The position numbers and the translations under genes are program-made. Below, piece by piece: positions 23,657 through 35,300 of a stretch of 64,000 bases of DNA (the first letter of the stretch is position 1; each line of letters begins with the position of its first letter). The notes beneath the pieces were generated by a model that had not been told where the DNA came from, did not search any database, and saw only the letters and a program-made list of their open reading frames with translations. Source of the stretch: Leucosporidium creatinivorum (taxonomy: Eukaryota; Basidiomycota; Microbotryomycetes; Leucosporidiales; Leucosporidiaceae); assembly GCA_001600635.1 (NCBI GenBank), contig BCKL01000026.1, positions 1 to 64,000 on the forward strand, given 5' to 3'.

Positions 23657-24065
23657 TGTCGATTTTAGCGAGACGAGTGAGCTGGCGGAGGGAAGGCCGG
23701 AAGCGACTGCTCCGGCGAGAGCTCAAGGGGTCGAGGCTGCCGCTGAAGTAGAGACAAGTCGCGGATCCGACTTCGGTGTTCTTTGGCTGCTGAACGATAG
23801 CCTGGCGAGTTGCGTAGAACTGCCTCGGGCAGAGCGAACGGACCGTCGACCGACCTCCGCTGAGCGCTCAGACCTCCGCAAGCGACTTCGGAACTCCCTC
23901 AAGCTGCAGCTATTCACGCGACGGCAAGAAGTGGCTGAATAGCGTCTATTGACAATGTACGAATGTAAAGACGAAGAGATAGCTGACGAAATGTGAAAGG
24001 CGGCGCATTTTGAGAGAGCGCCGAGGTCGGCGAAAGGAAGGGGATGGAGAGCAGCTAGAAACAGC
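23657..24065. other. Intergenic, kinase promoter and phosphatase 3' end
   Basis: These 409 bases lie upstream of the kinase ATG and downstream of the acid phosphatase stop. I see no gene. Confidence 0.4.
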
Positions 24066-26343
24066 TCAGGCCGAGGGAGCGAGTCCATCCGTGATCTCGC
24101 CATAAATGGGAAGGGTGTCTGTAGGCAAGACGAGAGGTCAGCTTGAGTTCTTCCGAAGAGAGATGGCCATCGCCGAGCACCTCTGCGAAGCGACGACGAG
24201 AACAGCTGTACTCACAGTTGCCGTTGCAGGCATAGTCAAAGTCGATCGAGTCGAGACGCTTCTTGAGACCAGCGACGACAGTGTCAAAAGCGCACAGTCC
24301 GTTGACCTCGGCGGGATCGCATCCATCGTAGGTGAGAGGGACGACGGCGTCGTTGACGATGACGCGGATCTGCTTGGTAGGAGCACTAGGAGCGCACTCG
24401 AGCACCTGGATCTGGACTTGAGTGCCGAAGGGGACGACTCGGCTGGCGGCAAAGACTCCTTGCTCGAGGGTGGTCGCCGAGGGGAGGGTGCCGTTGAAGA
24501 GGGCATCGAGTCCCATGGCGCTGAGTCCGTCGAGGATGGAGACCTCGTGAGCGGCATCCGCCCGTGGTCAGATACGAGGAGTCAGCTTCCAGTGAGAAGG
24601 ACGGCAGAGGAGGACGCCTCACGTAGATGCTCTGATTGAGAGGGAAAGTAGCGGGGTTTGAGTCCAACGTGACATTGGCGGCAGAGTCGGCGGTCGAGTT
24701 GAGGTAGGTCTGCGTGAGGCGCGAGACGAGCTCTTGCACCCATGCCTTGCCTTGAGCGGCCGAGACGGGAGAGCCGTAGAAGTTGTTGCCCATGAAGCTG
24801 CAAAGGCAATGCGAGGGTTAGCACCGGAGCATGAGATCGAAACACAGCTACTCACGCAATGTCGTAGTACTGCTCGTAGACCTGGAACTCCTCTGCAGGG
24901 CGGCGACGAGAAGCGAAGATCAGCGACTGGACTCGGCGCAGGCTGAAGTCGACGAGACTAGACTCACGTTCGGTGAAGAGAGGACAGAAAGACGAGTATC
25001 CGAGAGCGTCGGTTTCGTACGAGCAAAGTTGCAGCATGGCGAGAACGTCCGAGTAGGTGAAGGTGAGGTTGCCCGAGACGAGAGTCGAGAGGCGCTCGGC
25101 GGTCGCGTTGAAGTAGGGCTGGATGAACTTGGTAGCGGCAGTGGAGCCGACGGATCCCCTGGCGTTGTTCGAGTTGGGGCAGACCTGGAGAGGGGTGAGG
25201 TTAGCGAGGGGTCGAAGATAACTAAGCACCGAGCTCGCCTCGTAGGGAGCGCCAGAAGAGTTGGCGCCAAGGACCTCAACCTCGAGCTCAATGTTGACCT
25301 GCTCCAGGTACTCGGGCACGCCGAAGAATCCAGCGGCAAAGTTGTGCATGGTCTGCGGTGTGGCCGAGTCAGCTTGGCTTCGGGGCGTAGGGCAGAGAGA
25401 CGGGCAAGCTCACCTTCACCATACGATCTTGAGTCTGAGTACGGAAGACGGGGAGAGCTCCAGTCTCGGTGAAGTTGTTGAGCAGCTGGCCGTACATCTA
25501 GATGAGTGCAGGCGAGGTCAGGCTCGTTCGGCGAAACTCAAAAATTGACGACGAACCTGACGCGAGAGGACACCAAAATCAAAGTTCTGCTTGCGACCGA
25601 AAGGTGTAAGGAGCTCGGCACCGAGCTTGTACGTCCACGAGTTGAGGAACTCGAGATCTCCCGAAGCCGAGAATCCTCCTTCGGTGTTGGAGGCGTTGTG
25701 CACCTTGCTGGCGAAAGTCGAGGGGAGGGCGCCGGTGGTGGGGTAGCGAGCTCCGTGGCGGAAGTAGAGGTGCACTTGACTGATTTCGCACTGATCGGGG
25801 AGAGCGGGAGTAGCGTAGTCGAGCCCGTAAGTCGAGGAGGGGACCGAGTACTGTGGGCGAGGTGAGGATCAATGAGTGTACAGCAAGAGCTTCAGGTCTC
25901 ATCTCACCTGAGGCGACAAGTTTCCCCAGTACTTGGAGATGTCGAACGAAGCCGATGAGTTCTTGGCCTCACCGGGCGTGAGAGGGTAGACGTCTTTCCG
26001 AGTAGGGTACGAGATGGCGGTTTCGATGGCGAAGGGCTCGACTCCAGCTGTAAGTTTGAACGCCGGAGAAGGTCAGCTACACATGCTCGGCGAAGGTGAG
26101 AGGCGAGAGAGAGGCTATGGGAAGCGACGTACTTGGCGTGGCCTGCTGGTAGCCAATGACCGACTCGGGAGGGAATAGAGAAGTGTCGGGAAGAGTGCTG
26201 GGAGGAGGGTAGAGATCGGACGCCGAGAGCCCGACGTTGGTGGCAGCTTGAGCGGCCGAGGTGAGGGTGGGTGACGCCGAGCGTTTGACGGGGCCGGCCT
26301 GAGCGACGGCGGCAAGGGCGAGCAGGGTAGCGATGGACTTCAT
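24066..26343 (-). CDS. Secreted histidine acid phosphatase (phytase-like)
   Basis: Roughly nine exons give a protein of about 550 residues. The start MKSIATLLALAAVAQA is a signal peptide, followed at once by GPVKR, a possible Kex2 site. The branch-2 histidine phosphatase signature RHGxRxP is present as YFRHGARYPTTG near residue 150, holding the nucleophilic His. The proton-donor region reads DAAHEVSILDGL, the H-[AD]-like motif of this superfamily with Glu after His. The last exon is tiny and ends YTLPIYGEITDGLAPSA. Many N-x-S/T sequons (NSS, NLS, NFT, NST, NVT, NQS, NGT) support secretion and glycosylation. Expected role: release of phosphate from organic phosphomonoesters, possibly phytate, at the cell surface. 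Whether it is a true phytase cannot be read from sequence. Confidence 0.9.
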
Positions 26344-27164
26344 CGTGTCGGCGAAGGGTGATGCGGGTGGTCGAGGATGGTAGGAAGGAGAGAGAGAAGC
26401 GATCTCGGGGTTGCCTCTCCATGCCGCTCGCGCCTCTTGCGCCTACGTCGCCCTCGTTCATGAGCGTCCTGTAGATCTGATTCGCTAGCTGCTGCTGCAG
26501 TATCCTACGCAGCTGGGTCAGCGTTATTTTGGGCTTGAGAGCGAGTCGAACGTGCTCACCGAGATCCCCTTCCGCCGAGCGATGGCCGCTCTGCAGCCGA
26601 TCCGATCTGCCATCTCCGCACACCATGTCACCCCCGACCTGCACTACTAGCCCGGACCAGCCGTGCGCAAGCGATCCAGCAAGCGAACGCGAGCTCCTCC
26701 TTCGATGCGACCGACGAGGCCCTTGAGAGCTGTAGGAGGACAGCTAGAGCAACAGGGGACACATCTCAGACGTTCATCCCGAGCTGCCTGCTTGCTAGCT
26801 AGCAGAACCTGGCTGCAAGTCGAGCGAGCAGAGTGCGGCGCGTTGCTGGAGCTGGAAGCCTCTCGATGAGGAGGGGGAAGTTGCTGGCTAGTCAGGCGCA
26901 TCCGTAGAGAGTCCGCTGCGCTTCCATTCGAGTTGTAGTACAGCGGGGCAGCGACGACGGGTCGTGGCAGGAAGGAGAGCGGCGACTTCGAAGGCGGCTC
27001 GAGCGAGCTCGACTCTCCGGGCTGCAGTGCGAGTGCGCTACAGCCTAACGAGGGTCTCGAGTACTCAGTCAGACGTGTAGCTGTGTCGCCAAGCCCTTCG
27101 AGTGCCACCGGAAAGGACTCACAGACCTCCCCTCTGCTTCTCGGCGCCGAGCCGCTCGAACTTA
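26344..27164. other. Intergenic filler upstream of the acid phosphatase
   Basis: The first 80 bases are probably the phosphatase leader. The rest is CGAG/GAGCT-rich filler with no coding frame linked by splice sites. It ends where the duplicated transporter fragment begins. Confidence 0.45.
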
Positions 27165-27420
27165 AAGGCGCCCGAGAGGAGGGAGCCCGAGTAGAGGAAG
27201 GCGGTGCGGAAGGCGGGCTCCCGTTTGGTGTACCTGTTGTGTGCAGCAGAGTAGTGTGTGATCAGCTAGACCGCTCTCGAATCGAAACACCCGACCCCCT
27301 CGGCGCGAGCATCCGAAAGATCAGCGCCGAGGCTCTTCGGAGGCTGAAACTCACCATGTAGATAGAAGGAATAGCGCTCCCGGGAAGAAGGCGGCTCCGC
27401 TACACCTAGAGCACCCGGAC
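27165..27420 (-). pseudogene. Duplicated fragment of the neighbouring MFS transporter gene
   Basis: This 256-base stretch repeats 28724-28981 of the transporter with about 96% identity by eye (some 11 differences). The copied piece covers the end of one exon, the whole 120-nt intron and the start of the next exon, in the same orientation, and it lies just past the transporter stop. Because the intron is kept, the copy was made from DNA, not from mRNA. It cannot encode a product on its own. Confidence 0.85.
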
Positions 27421-27550
27421 TGACATAGGAAAGCAAGTCTGAAGCACGAAGGCGGAAGCACTGCTGGCTGTCTCGGCGATAAGTTTCTCCCTTCCCGAGA
27501 TACAGATTCCATTGACCATCGGAAGAAGAAGAAAAATAAGAAAGAAGTGA

Positions 27551-29820
27551 CTAGAGAACATAGCGAATCTGCTTCTGTACAGCCGGACCCCCAGCACTGT
27601 CCTTGTCGAGGCGCGACATCGTCTCGAGGTCCTCCTGCTCCTGACGATCCATTTGCTCGTTGTTGCGCTTGAGGCAGTAGCGCAGGATGAAGCAAAAGGC
27701 AATGGCGATGCAGGTCATGATGCTGTTGGTGACGAAAGCGGTCTGCGGAGGTGTGAATGGGTCAGCAACAAGCGAGACGAAATGAACGCCGAGCAGCGGC
27801 TCACTGTGTACTTCGGGCCTTGCGCCTTCGGGTAGAGGTAGGGCGACCAGATCTGAGCGATGTTGCCAAGACTATTGATGATGGCGTACGCACTCGCGCG
27901 CTTGGCTCGAGGGCGAGGGAAAGAAGAGGAAATCCAGGCGAGAGCGATGTTGTACGATCCGAAGAGCCCGCCGAGCATGAGAAAGAGGGAGAAGTAGCGA
28001 GGGCCGGTCTTGGTGGTGACGGCAGAGATAATGAAGCTGTTCGGAGGCGAGGTGTATTGATGGAGCGAGAGATCAAGAAAGGACAGTCAGCGCAAGTTCG
28101 GCGGCTCGCCGCAAGCTCGGAGCGCGTCAAGACTCACCCAATCATGCCAATGGCCAAAGGGACGGCCAAGTGGAAGCAGCGCTCAGGCCTTCTGTCACTC
28201 ATGCGACTGATGATGATGGACAGGACTGTGGTGACGAGGTAGGGCGGGGCGGTGAGGAGAAGCGTGATCTCCTTCGAGAAGCCGAAGGTCTGAACGACGG
28301 TGGGGAAGAACTGGGTGACGGCGCCGGCTGTGGTCTTAGTGATGATGATGACGGCGAGAAGATACAACTAGTAGAGCGCAAGAGGGGGTCAGCGTTGAGT
28401 TTCTCAGCGACAAGCGCTGGTCGGCTTGAGGGCCGAACGATTTACTTACACGGTAGTCCGTCAATGCCATCTTAAGACTGGTGAGAAAAGGAAGTGTGTC
28501 CTCATCTTTGGTCCCGACGTCCTTCTCCATGCGGTAGACGGCCATGGCCTTCTCGCGTGTCGACAGCCACCGAGTGGTCGCGGGATAGTCGGGCAGGATG
28601 AAGATGGAGAGGAGGGCAACAAACGCTGTGATGGCTCCTTCAATGATGAAGAGCCAGCGCCAAGACTCCAGACCGCGGGCGCCATCTAAGCCCTTCTGGA
28701 TGCCTGCCGAGATGAAGCCCGAGAAGGCGCCGGAGAGGAGGGAGCCCGAGTAGAGGAAAGCGGTGCGGAAGGCGAGCTCTCGTTTGGTGTACCTGTTGTG
28801 TGCAGCAGAGTAGTGTGTGATCAGCTAGACCGCTCTCGAATCGAAACACCCAACCCCCTCGGCGCGAGCATCCGAAAGATCAGCGCCGAGGCTCTGCGGA
28901 GGCTGAAACTCACCATGTAGATAGAAGGAATAGCGCTCCCGGGAAGAAGGGCGACTCCGCTATACCTAGGAGTACCCGGACAGCAAGCAGCTGCTCACTA
29001 GGGTTAGAACGAGCAAGAAAGGGGGGCGGGAGGGTCAGCCGAGGCCGAGGAGGACGAGACAGAGCGACCTCGAGGCAAGCATTGACGTACTAAGTCTTGA
29101 CAAGTCCAGTGCAGAGTGATACCATGCCCCAAACGAAGACGCAGATTGAGAGGTAGATGGAAGGTCGGGACCGGGCGAGGATCATGTTGGAAGGGACTTG
29201 ACCGAGGATGTAGCCTGTCGGTGGAGTTGTAGGAGGTCAGTAGTTGAATCACAGGTATTACACAGCTCTGTTTAGTGCTCCAAAGAGTACGGAGCACCAT
29301 GAGGGGGGAATCAGAGGAGGACTGACCGACGAACAAAACCGAAATGGCGGTGTTGAAGTTTGTGCCGACCATTCCGAGATCCGCTTCGATCCCCTGCACC
29401 CTTCCACTCCCAAGGGCATTCCTATCGAGGTAATTCAAGATGAGGAGAACAAAGAGGGTGGGAAGGAGGGTACGGTCGATCTGAAAGCCGAAGCCGAAAT
29501 TCGGAGATGGCGAAGGAGTGGGTTGCGGTGAGTGAGAGTGGTAGGGAATTATAAGTGAACATCGGTGATCAGTTCGATATAAAGGCGAGCGCGATACGAG
29601 GGCGGGGAGACGAGATATGATCAGCGAAAGGAGCGGAGATGAAACTCGAGTCGGCAAGTCGGCTCACCTTGCGCAACAGCTTCTTCGCCTCGGCCTTGAA
29701 CTCGTCCTCAGTAAGAAGTACAATCTTGTCGATCTCCTCCTGGATCGCACCAACCTGCTCAGGCTGTATTCCGGCCGTCGACTCGATGTGAGCGACGACT
29801 GGCTTGGAGTCGCTGGACAT
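27551..29820 (-). CDS. MFS transporter, Dal5-like anion:cation symporter family
   Basis: The minus-strand exons give about 500 residues. A cytosolic N-terminus (MSSDSKPVVAHIESTAGIQ) leads into TM1, with ILNYLDRNALGSGRVQGIEA, the N-Y-x-D-R motif of the ACS family. VLFVGYILGQVPSNMILAR follows, then LLGIAESPFFPGALFLLS and WYTKRELAFRTA. The C-terminal half contains FSKEITLLLTAPPYLV and SMIL-like helices, and the tail is polar. In fungi this family moves allantoate, nicotinate, pantothenate and other carboxylates; in bacteria it includes tartrate carriers. The start codon faces that of the tartrate/malate-type dehydrogenase 434 bases away, so the two probably share a promoter and the substrate may be a dicarboxylate. 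That link is inference. A fragment of the gene is duplicated downstream. Confidence 0.88.
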
Positions 29821-30254
29821 GGCGAAGCGAGGGGTTGGAGGGGGCTGGCCAAGGTGTAGAGTCGTAGATAAGTACTCGAGTGGGGTCTGTGGAGAGTGTG
29901 GAGTGCTGTAGTGGCTTGGGTGTGGAGTAGAAGGAAGAAGGGCGAGGGACCCCTCCCTTCTTGACTGCCGGTCGAGGCGGCCCTGAAGTGAAATTGGAGC
30001 CTTTCGCCGGGGGTGCGGAGGCTCTCTCGGCGATGCTGAATATGTCGACGATCTTGCGGTGACGGCGACATGGCGGTGTGGCGCTCAGAAGTCGATTTCG
30101 GAGATGTATGTTTGACGCTCGGAACCCCTCTCCGTAAGGTGGGGACGATTGGTCGCTCTTGAGGCAACTTGCTCTTGCTCTCCCATTCAGCAGCATATTT
30201 GGCATTCGCCCAGCGACTCCTTCCTCATCACCTACAATACAGTCAACCTACAAC
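29821..30254. promoter_or_regulatory. Shared divergent promoter, transporter and dehydrogenase
   Basis: 434 bases separate the two divergent ATGs. The stretch contains several CGG triplets, including a CGG-N9-CCG inverted pair at 30120-30134, the type of site that Zn2Cys6 dimers bind. A Zn2Cys6 gene lies on the far side of the dehydrogenase. In GC-rich DNA such pairs also arise by chance. Confidence 0.5.
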
Positions 30255-31924
30255 ATGTCCCCCATCGCTCTCACTGACACCGTCCAGCGCTCCCAGCTCG
30301 CCGACGGCATCGCTCCCCCCGCGCAGACCAAGTCTGTGTACAAGATCGCCTCTATCCCTGCCGACGGTATCGGCCCAGAGGTCATCGAAGCTGGAGTCGC
30401 TGTCCTCAAGGCCATCGCCAAGAAGAAGGGCAACTTCAGCCTCGACTTTACCGAGTTCGACTGGTCCTCGGATCGCTACAAAAAGACTGGCAGCTACCTC
30501 CCCGACAACCACCTCGACACCCTGCGCCAATTTGACGCTATCCTGTGAGCCGTTGCTGCTCGGCGTCGAGTCGAGCCCATCGCCGATAGTTGTAGCTGAC
30601 CCTTGCGTTATCCTAGGTTTGGTGCTGTCGGTGCGCCCGATGTTCCCGACCATATCTCGCTCTGGGGTCTTCGCCTCGCCATCTGCCAGCCCCTCCAGCA
30701 GTATGCCAACGTTCGGTGAGTTCGGACCGCGGTCTTCGCTCTTCTCTACATTCCGAGGGGAAGCTGTTGAAGGCGTTGAGCTTCGCATAGAAGCTTAAGT
30801 GATGACTCCCGAGTGCATCTGTACCTCGTAGCTGACCCTTGCTCGGTCGCAGGCGCACTCGGATCCTCCCTGGAACGACTTCGCCGCTGGCCAACTGCAA
30901 GCAAGGCCAGCTCGACTGGGTGATTGTCCGTGAGAACAGTGAAGGAGAGTACGCCGGTCAGGGCGGAAGGTCCCACCAGGGCTACGATCACGAAGTCGCA
31001 ACGGGTAGGCCTCATCTCGCTTTGCTCGGCGAAGAGCTCGACTGACCTTCGGCTTCGCTGTCCTCAGAGGTTTCGATCTTCACTCGTGTGGCTGTTCGTC
31101 GCATCGCTCGATTTGCCTTTCAACTCGCGCAGGCCCGCCCTCGCAAGATGCTCACCTACGTAACCAAGTAAGTTAGACAACTTGGCGGAGCAGGCTCGGT
31201 GCTGACACTCGGCGCCTTTGCAGGTCGAACGCTCAACGCTCGGGCATGGTCATGTGGGACGAGGTCATCAATGAGATTGCGTTGGAGTTCCCCAATGTCA
31301 CGCTCGACCACATGCTGGGTAAGCTTGACCTTTCGCCGTTTCGTTTCTCGCCTTCGGCGCGCCGGACCGCTCCCCAACTCTCCCGCTTCCTTGAGGCTTG
31401 CAGCTGACCTGTCTAATGTATATAGTCGACGCTATGACCGTGCGGATGGTCCTCCACCCCGAGTCTCTCGACACTATCGTCGCCACCAACTTGCACGCCG
31501 ATATCCTCTCGGATCTGGCTGCCGCTCTCGCCGGCTCCATCGGCATTGCCCCCACTGCCAACCTCGATCCTTCTCGCAAGAATCCTTCCAGTGAGTCTTT
31601 ACCCTCCTCTCTTCCTCTCTCGGCCGGCCGTAGACCCTTGCTAATCATCGCCGAATGCAATCGCCGAACTTGCTCCCACAAGTGTTCGAGCCCATCCACG
31701 GCTCTGCCTTCGACATCACCGGCATGGGCATTTCCAACCCTGTTGCCACTTTTTGGACGGCTGCTGAGATGCTCGAGTGGCTGGGAGAGAAGGAGGCTGG
31801 AGAGGATCTCGTGAAGGCGGTCGAGCGGGTTTGCGAGGCTGGAGTCAAAACTCGCGATTTGGGTGGATCGGCGACCACGAAGGAGGTTACTGCTGCTGTA
31901 GTTGCCGAGATCTTGCGATCGTAG
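30255..31924 (+). CDS. Isopropylmalate/isocitrate-type dehydrogenase, probable tartrate or D-malate dehydrogenase
   Basis: Seven exons, the first 30255-30544 and the second 30617-30715, join in phase to about 380 residues. The N-terminus has [20 protein letters not shown], the beta-decarboxylating dehydrogenase opening. It continues with [20 protein letters not shown] and [14 protein letters not shown], both typical of the tartrate/D-malate branch, then [11 protein letters not shown], and the family signature [32 protein letters not shown] follows. The WGLR segment in place of the leucine-biosynthesis LLALR form argues against LeuB. Expected reaction: NAD-dependent oxidation, with or without decarboxylation, of tartrate or D-malate. 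There is no mitochondrial presequence, so the enzyme is probably cytosolic. It diverges from the MFS carrier and converges with a Zn2Cys6 regulator. Confidence 0.88.
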
Positions 31925-32364
31925 GCCTGTGATCAGTCGATTTGTTCATAATTTCTTGCGCCGAACGAACGCCGAGAGCGAACCGAGCTCGAGGACTGAC
32001 AGCAATTCTCGCTCGCTCAAGCTGCCAGTGGCGCGAGAGCCGTGAGAGGTCAAGTCGAATCTAATCCAGCTGTTTCCGACTATGGTCGACCGCGCTGCCT
32101 GAGTGAGCTGGGCAACTTTCCTCTCGCACTCGGCCGTCTCACTTTGCTCGATTCTTGCCCTCCCATCTCTGCATCATTCGTAAGCTGTCGCTCCAAGTTA
32201 CAAAATCATTGAGCACTACCTCCAGCGTCACCAAAAGCACCTGCTGGCCACAGACCGGTGTTTTGCAAGTCGAAGCTCGTCGCCGGATCGAGGCCAACCT
32301 GCACAAGCCCTTGCATGTCCTGTCATCGAGGAAGGATGTGGAGAGGTCAGCCGCACTTCCTCAG
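31925..32364. other. Intergenic, convergent 3' ends
   Basis: 440 bases between the dehydrogenase stop and the presumed regulator stop. I see nothing I can support. Confidence 0.4.
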
Positions 32365-35300
32365 CTACTTTACAAAGAGCTGAAGAACATTCGCCAAACG
32401 TACGAGCCACATAGCATCCCATCCCGCCGATCTGCGAAGGAAGCGAGAAGGTCAGCTCGAGAGTGTGGCAACAAGAGGCTCAAAACAAAGATCTGACCTA
32501 CCCTGGTACTAGAGCACCGTCGCCTGCCGAGTCGATAGGCGCGTCGGTGAAGCCACTGAGGTCGAATTGGAGCGCCACGAAGTTGGGCAGCTCGGCCTGA
32601 GGTCCCTTGCGCTCCTTGAGGACGTTGGCCATCCGACGCGATTCCTGTAAAGCAATGGAATAAGTATGTAGCGAACCAAAAGCTCAAGAACAACTCCCAC
32701 CTTTATGATCTGTTCTCGTTCGACGCTCGTTGAGCCTGCCAACTGCTCGTGGCCTCGCATGGCGCCGTCGATGAGGGCTTCGATACGATTGCGGTCGGGA
32801 CCGTTCTCGTAGAGCATGGTGTAGACACAGAGAACGGTGAGACTCGCGAAGGTCTGCGAAGAAGGAGGTCAGCTTCGGCGATGGCGACGAGAATCGACGA
32901 CCGAGAACGACTCACGAAGTACGAGGTGTTCTAGGAGCAAGAAAAGTCAGCTCGGAGAGCAGTGACGGGAATCTGCGAGCACTCACCCAGAACGTCCCGC
33001 CTCTCGAGCTCGACTGAAACTCGGTGGCGAGTTCGGCGATGGCGACGGCTGCCTCGACACATCGCTTGACCTCCTCGGGAATCAGATCGGCGTCGGTGAA
33101 GGGCGAGCGCGTAGTGCCCGGTAGATGGTCGAGGAAGGAGGAGAGGAGGTAGGTGCGGTAGATGAAGAGGCGAAGGAAGTGGTAAGTCGTCTGCACGGTT
33201 CTCTGCTGGCTGCAAGTCGAGAGGGGAAAGTTAGCGCAGGTCGAACGAAGCGAGGGAAAGGCGACCTGCCGAAGGAAGAACTCTGGAACCTGAGCAAAAG
33301 GCTGAGCACCGGCAAAAGCGGACCTCGATGAGGGATGAAAGAAGGCTGGCGTTTCGAGCATCCATTGTGAGAGCTCGGCATCGAGCTGCTGAACGCAGAG
33401 GTCTCGCTCCACGACGGGCATCTCACGTGGCGAATGCAGCTGAGCGATGGCGTGACCGATGATGCGACTAAGTCTGCGCGCGGAGGACGGTCAGCGCAGG
33501 AGTCGAAGCATCGAGCGAACGACCGACTTGATGCTGGCGAGAGAGCCGATGAGTGCTCGAGAATCGGTTCCATCGCTGAGGCCGTCGAGCGAGGGTACCA
33601 AGAAGTAGGGCTGCGTGATATCGGACTCGCTGAACAGGACAGGAAGGCCGAGGACGAGGGAGAGATGACTGGGAGGTGACGGCTGTCAGCACTATGTTCG
33701 ACGAAGACAGAGAGGGTGGAGACTCACCGGTCCATCTGAAAAGCACTCCAGAAACACCGACGCTTGATCTCCTCTGCAGGTGAAGCGGGCGAAGGCGAGC
33801 GGCGATGCAGGCCGAGCAGCTGAGCTAGTCGAGCAGCTTGAGCAAACGAGAGCCAAGCTGTCTGATAGCGAGCTAATCCTAGTTGTAGTTGGACCTGTGC
33901 GGTGAAAGCTGAAGGCTAAGCGACGTTGAGGACCAGAGAGAACAGTAGCTCACCATGAGAAGGTAGGATTGAACGGTGATGAGTCGAGGCGGGAACATGG
34001 AAGACTTGTCGAGCCGACGCTTCGCCGCTCGGTAAAGGTTGATCCTGCGAGTGAGAAGAACAGTTGAGCACCGTAAGAACTCGGGAGCAAACGAGAGGAC
34101 TCACGCTTGCTGAGTCTTGACCGCCGGATCGGCGCCCTTTCCTCGAGACCATGACGGCGTCCAGAGGCAGCTGTAGTAAGCAGGGCGTGTGAGCGTCCTT
34201 TCTTCGCTCAAAGAGGGCTCCAAGATCTCACCCGACAGCCATGACGAGCAGGAGAAGGATGACCGAGTCTGAGCTCGTAGTTGATGCGCCTTCGGGGCTG
34301 TAGAAGCTGGCGGCGGCGGCTTCTACCTCCGCTCGGTCGAGATACCGATATGTAGCAGCGGCCTGCGAGGAAAGGGCGAATCAGCTCCAAGGGTTCCAAC
34401 GCTACGAGCAGCCCATTCTCTCGCTTCGCGCGAAAGTCAAGCTCACCTGCTCGAAATAACAAGTCACGTAGGAGAGAGCCTCTTCCCGAGGCGGCAGAAA
34501 GAAGGTTGCAAAGTCGAAGTCGCTTTCGGTAGCCATCTCTTCGTCGTCAAGCCCTTTCCCGCCTCGGGGGAACGAACGAAGTCCGAGCGACAGCTTGAGG
34601 TGGCGATGGAGCCGCTCGATGAAGCTCGGCTGGTCTGTAGATGAAGTCGTATCAGATTTTTGTCTGTGGCTGACGCCAGGGTGAGCACTCACCAGCATTC
34701 GGCCCCTCCTCGGCCCGCTTCTCTCCATCCTCGGCGGGGGAAAGCTGCTCATGAGCCATCGCCCTTGCGAGCTGGATAAGGGTAGCATCGTCCTGTGCCG
34801 CACTTGGAGACTCGACCGCTGCTGCTGATGTTGCTCTTGCCGGGACATTGGAATACGATGGGCCAGCGAAGGCTCCAGAGCTCGCCGAGCTGTGAGATGG
34901 CGACAGGGAGGTGAAGGGAAGGCGCGAGGTGCTGGCTTCTGGGGCAGCAGATTCAGATGCTCGTTTCTTGCGCTTGTCGGCGATGTTGTAGGTGCAGCCT
35001 GTGCGAGACGAGAGGTCAGCGGAACGGCCAAGACTCACGCTCGTGCCCCGCGGTCAAACATACTCTTCTTGCCGTGGGCACAGTACGAGCAGGGCTATGA
35101 GTGTACATTGAAGTCAGCTCTGCTTCGTATGGGACCGCGGAAGCCTTCAGACACGCCACAAGAGCAGCGACTCGACCTCCGCTCACCTGCTGCCCATCGC
35201 ACTTGCGTTTGCCGGCCTTGCACGAGTCGCACGCACGCTGGGTCACTTGTCGAGGTCGCTTCTCTGTAGCGAGAGCTACCTCGGCTGTAGGCGATGCCAT
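32365..35300 (-). CDS. Zn2Cys6 transcription factor with fungal-specific regulatory domain
   Basis: The N-terminus MASPTAEVALATEKRPRQ is followed by the binuclear zinc cluster, spliced over three exons: CDSCKAGKRKCDGQQ, PCSYCAHGKK and SCTYN, which together supply all six cysteines. A basic stretch (DKRKKRASES) and a Ser/Ala-rich linker come next. The middle-homology region then begins around QPSFIERLHRHLKLSLGLRS and runs for some 400 residues with many short exons. The total is about 700 residues. I extended the C-terminus past a possible TAG at 32498 by one intron (GTAGGT donor, CTTCGCAG acceptor), which gives a helical end, AMWLVRLANVLQLFVK; either end is possible. Its position next to the dehydrogenase and transporter makes it the likely pathway-specific activator of that pair. 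Confidence 0.87.
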
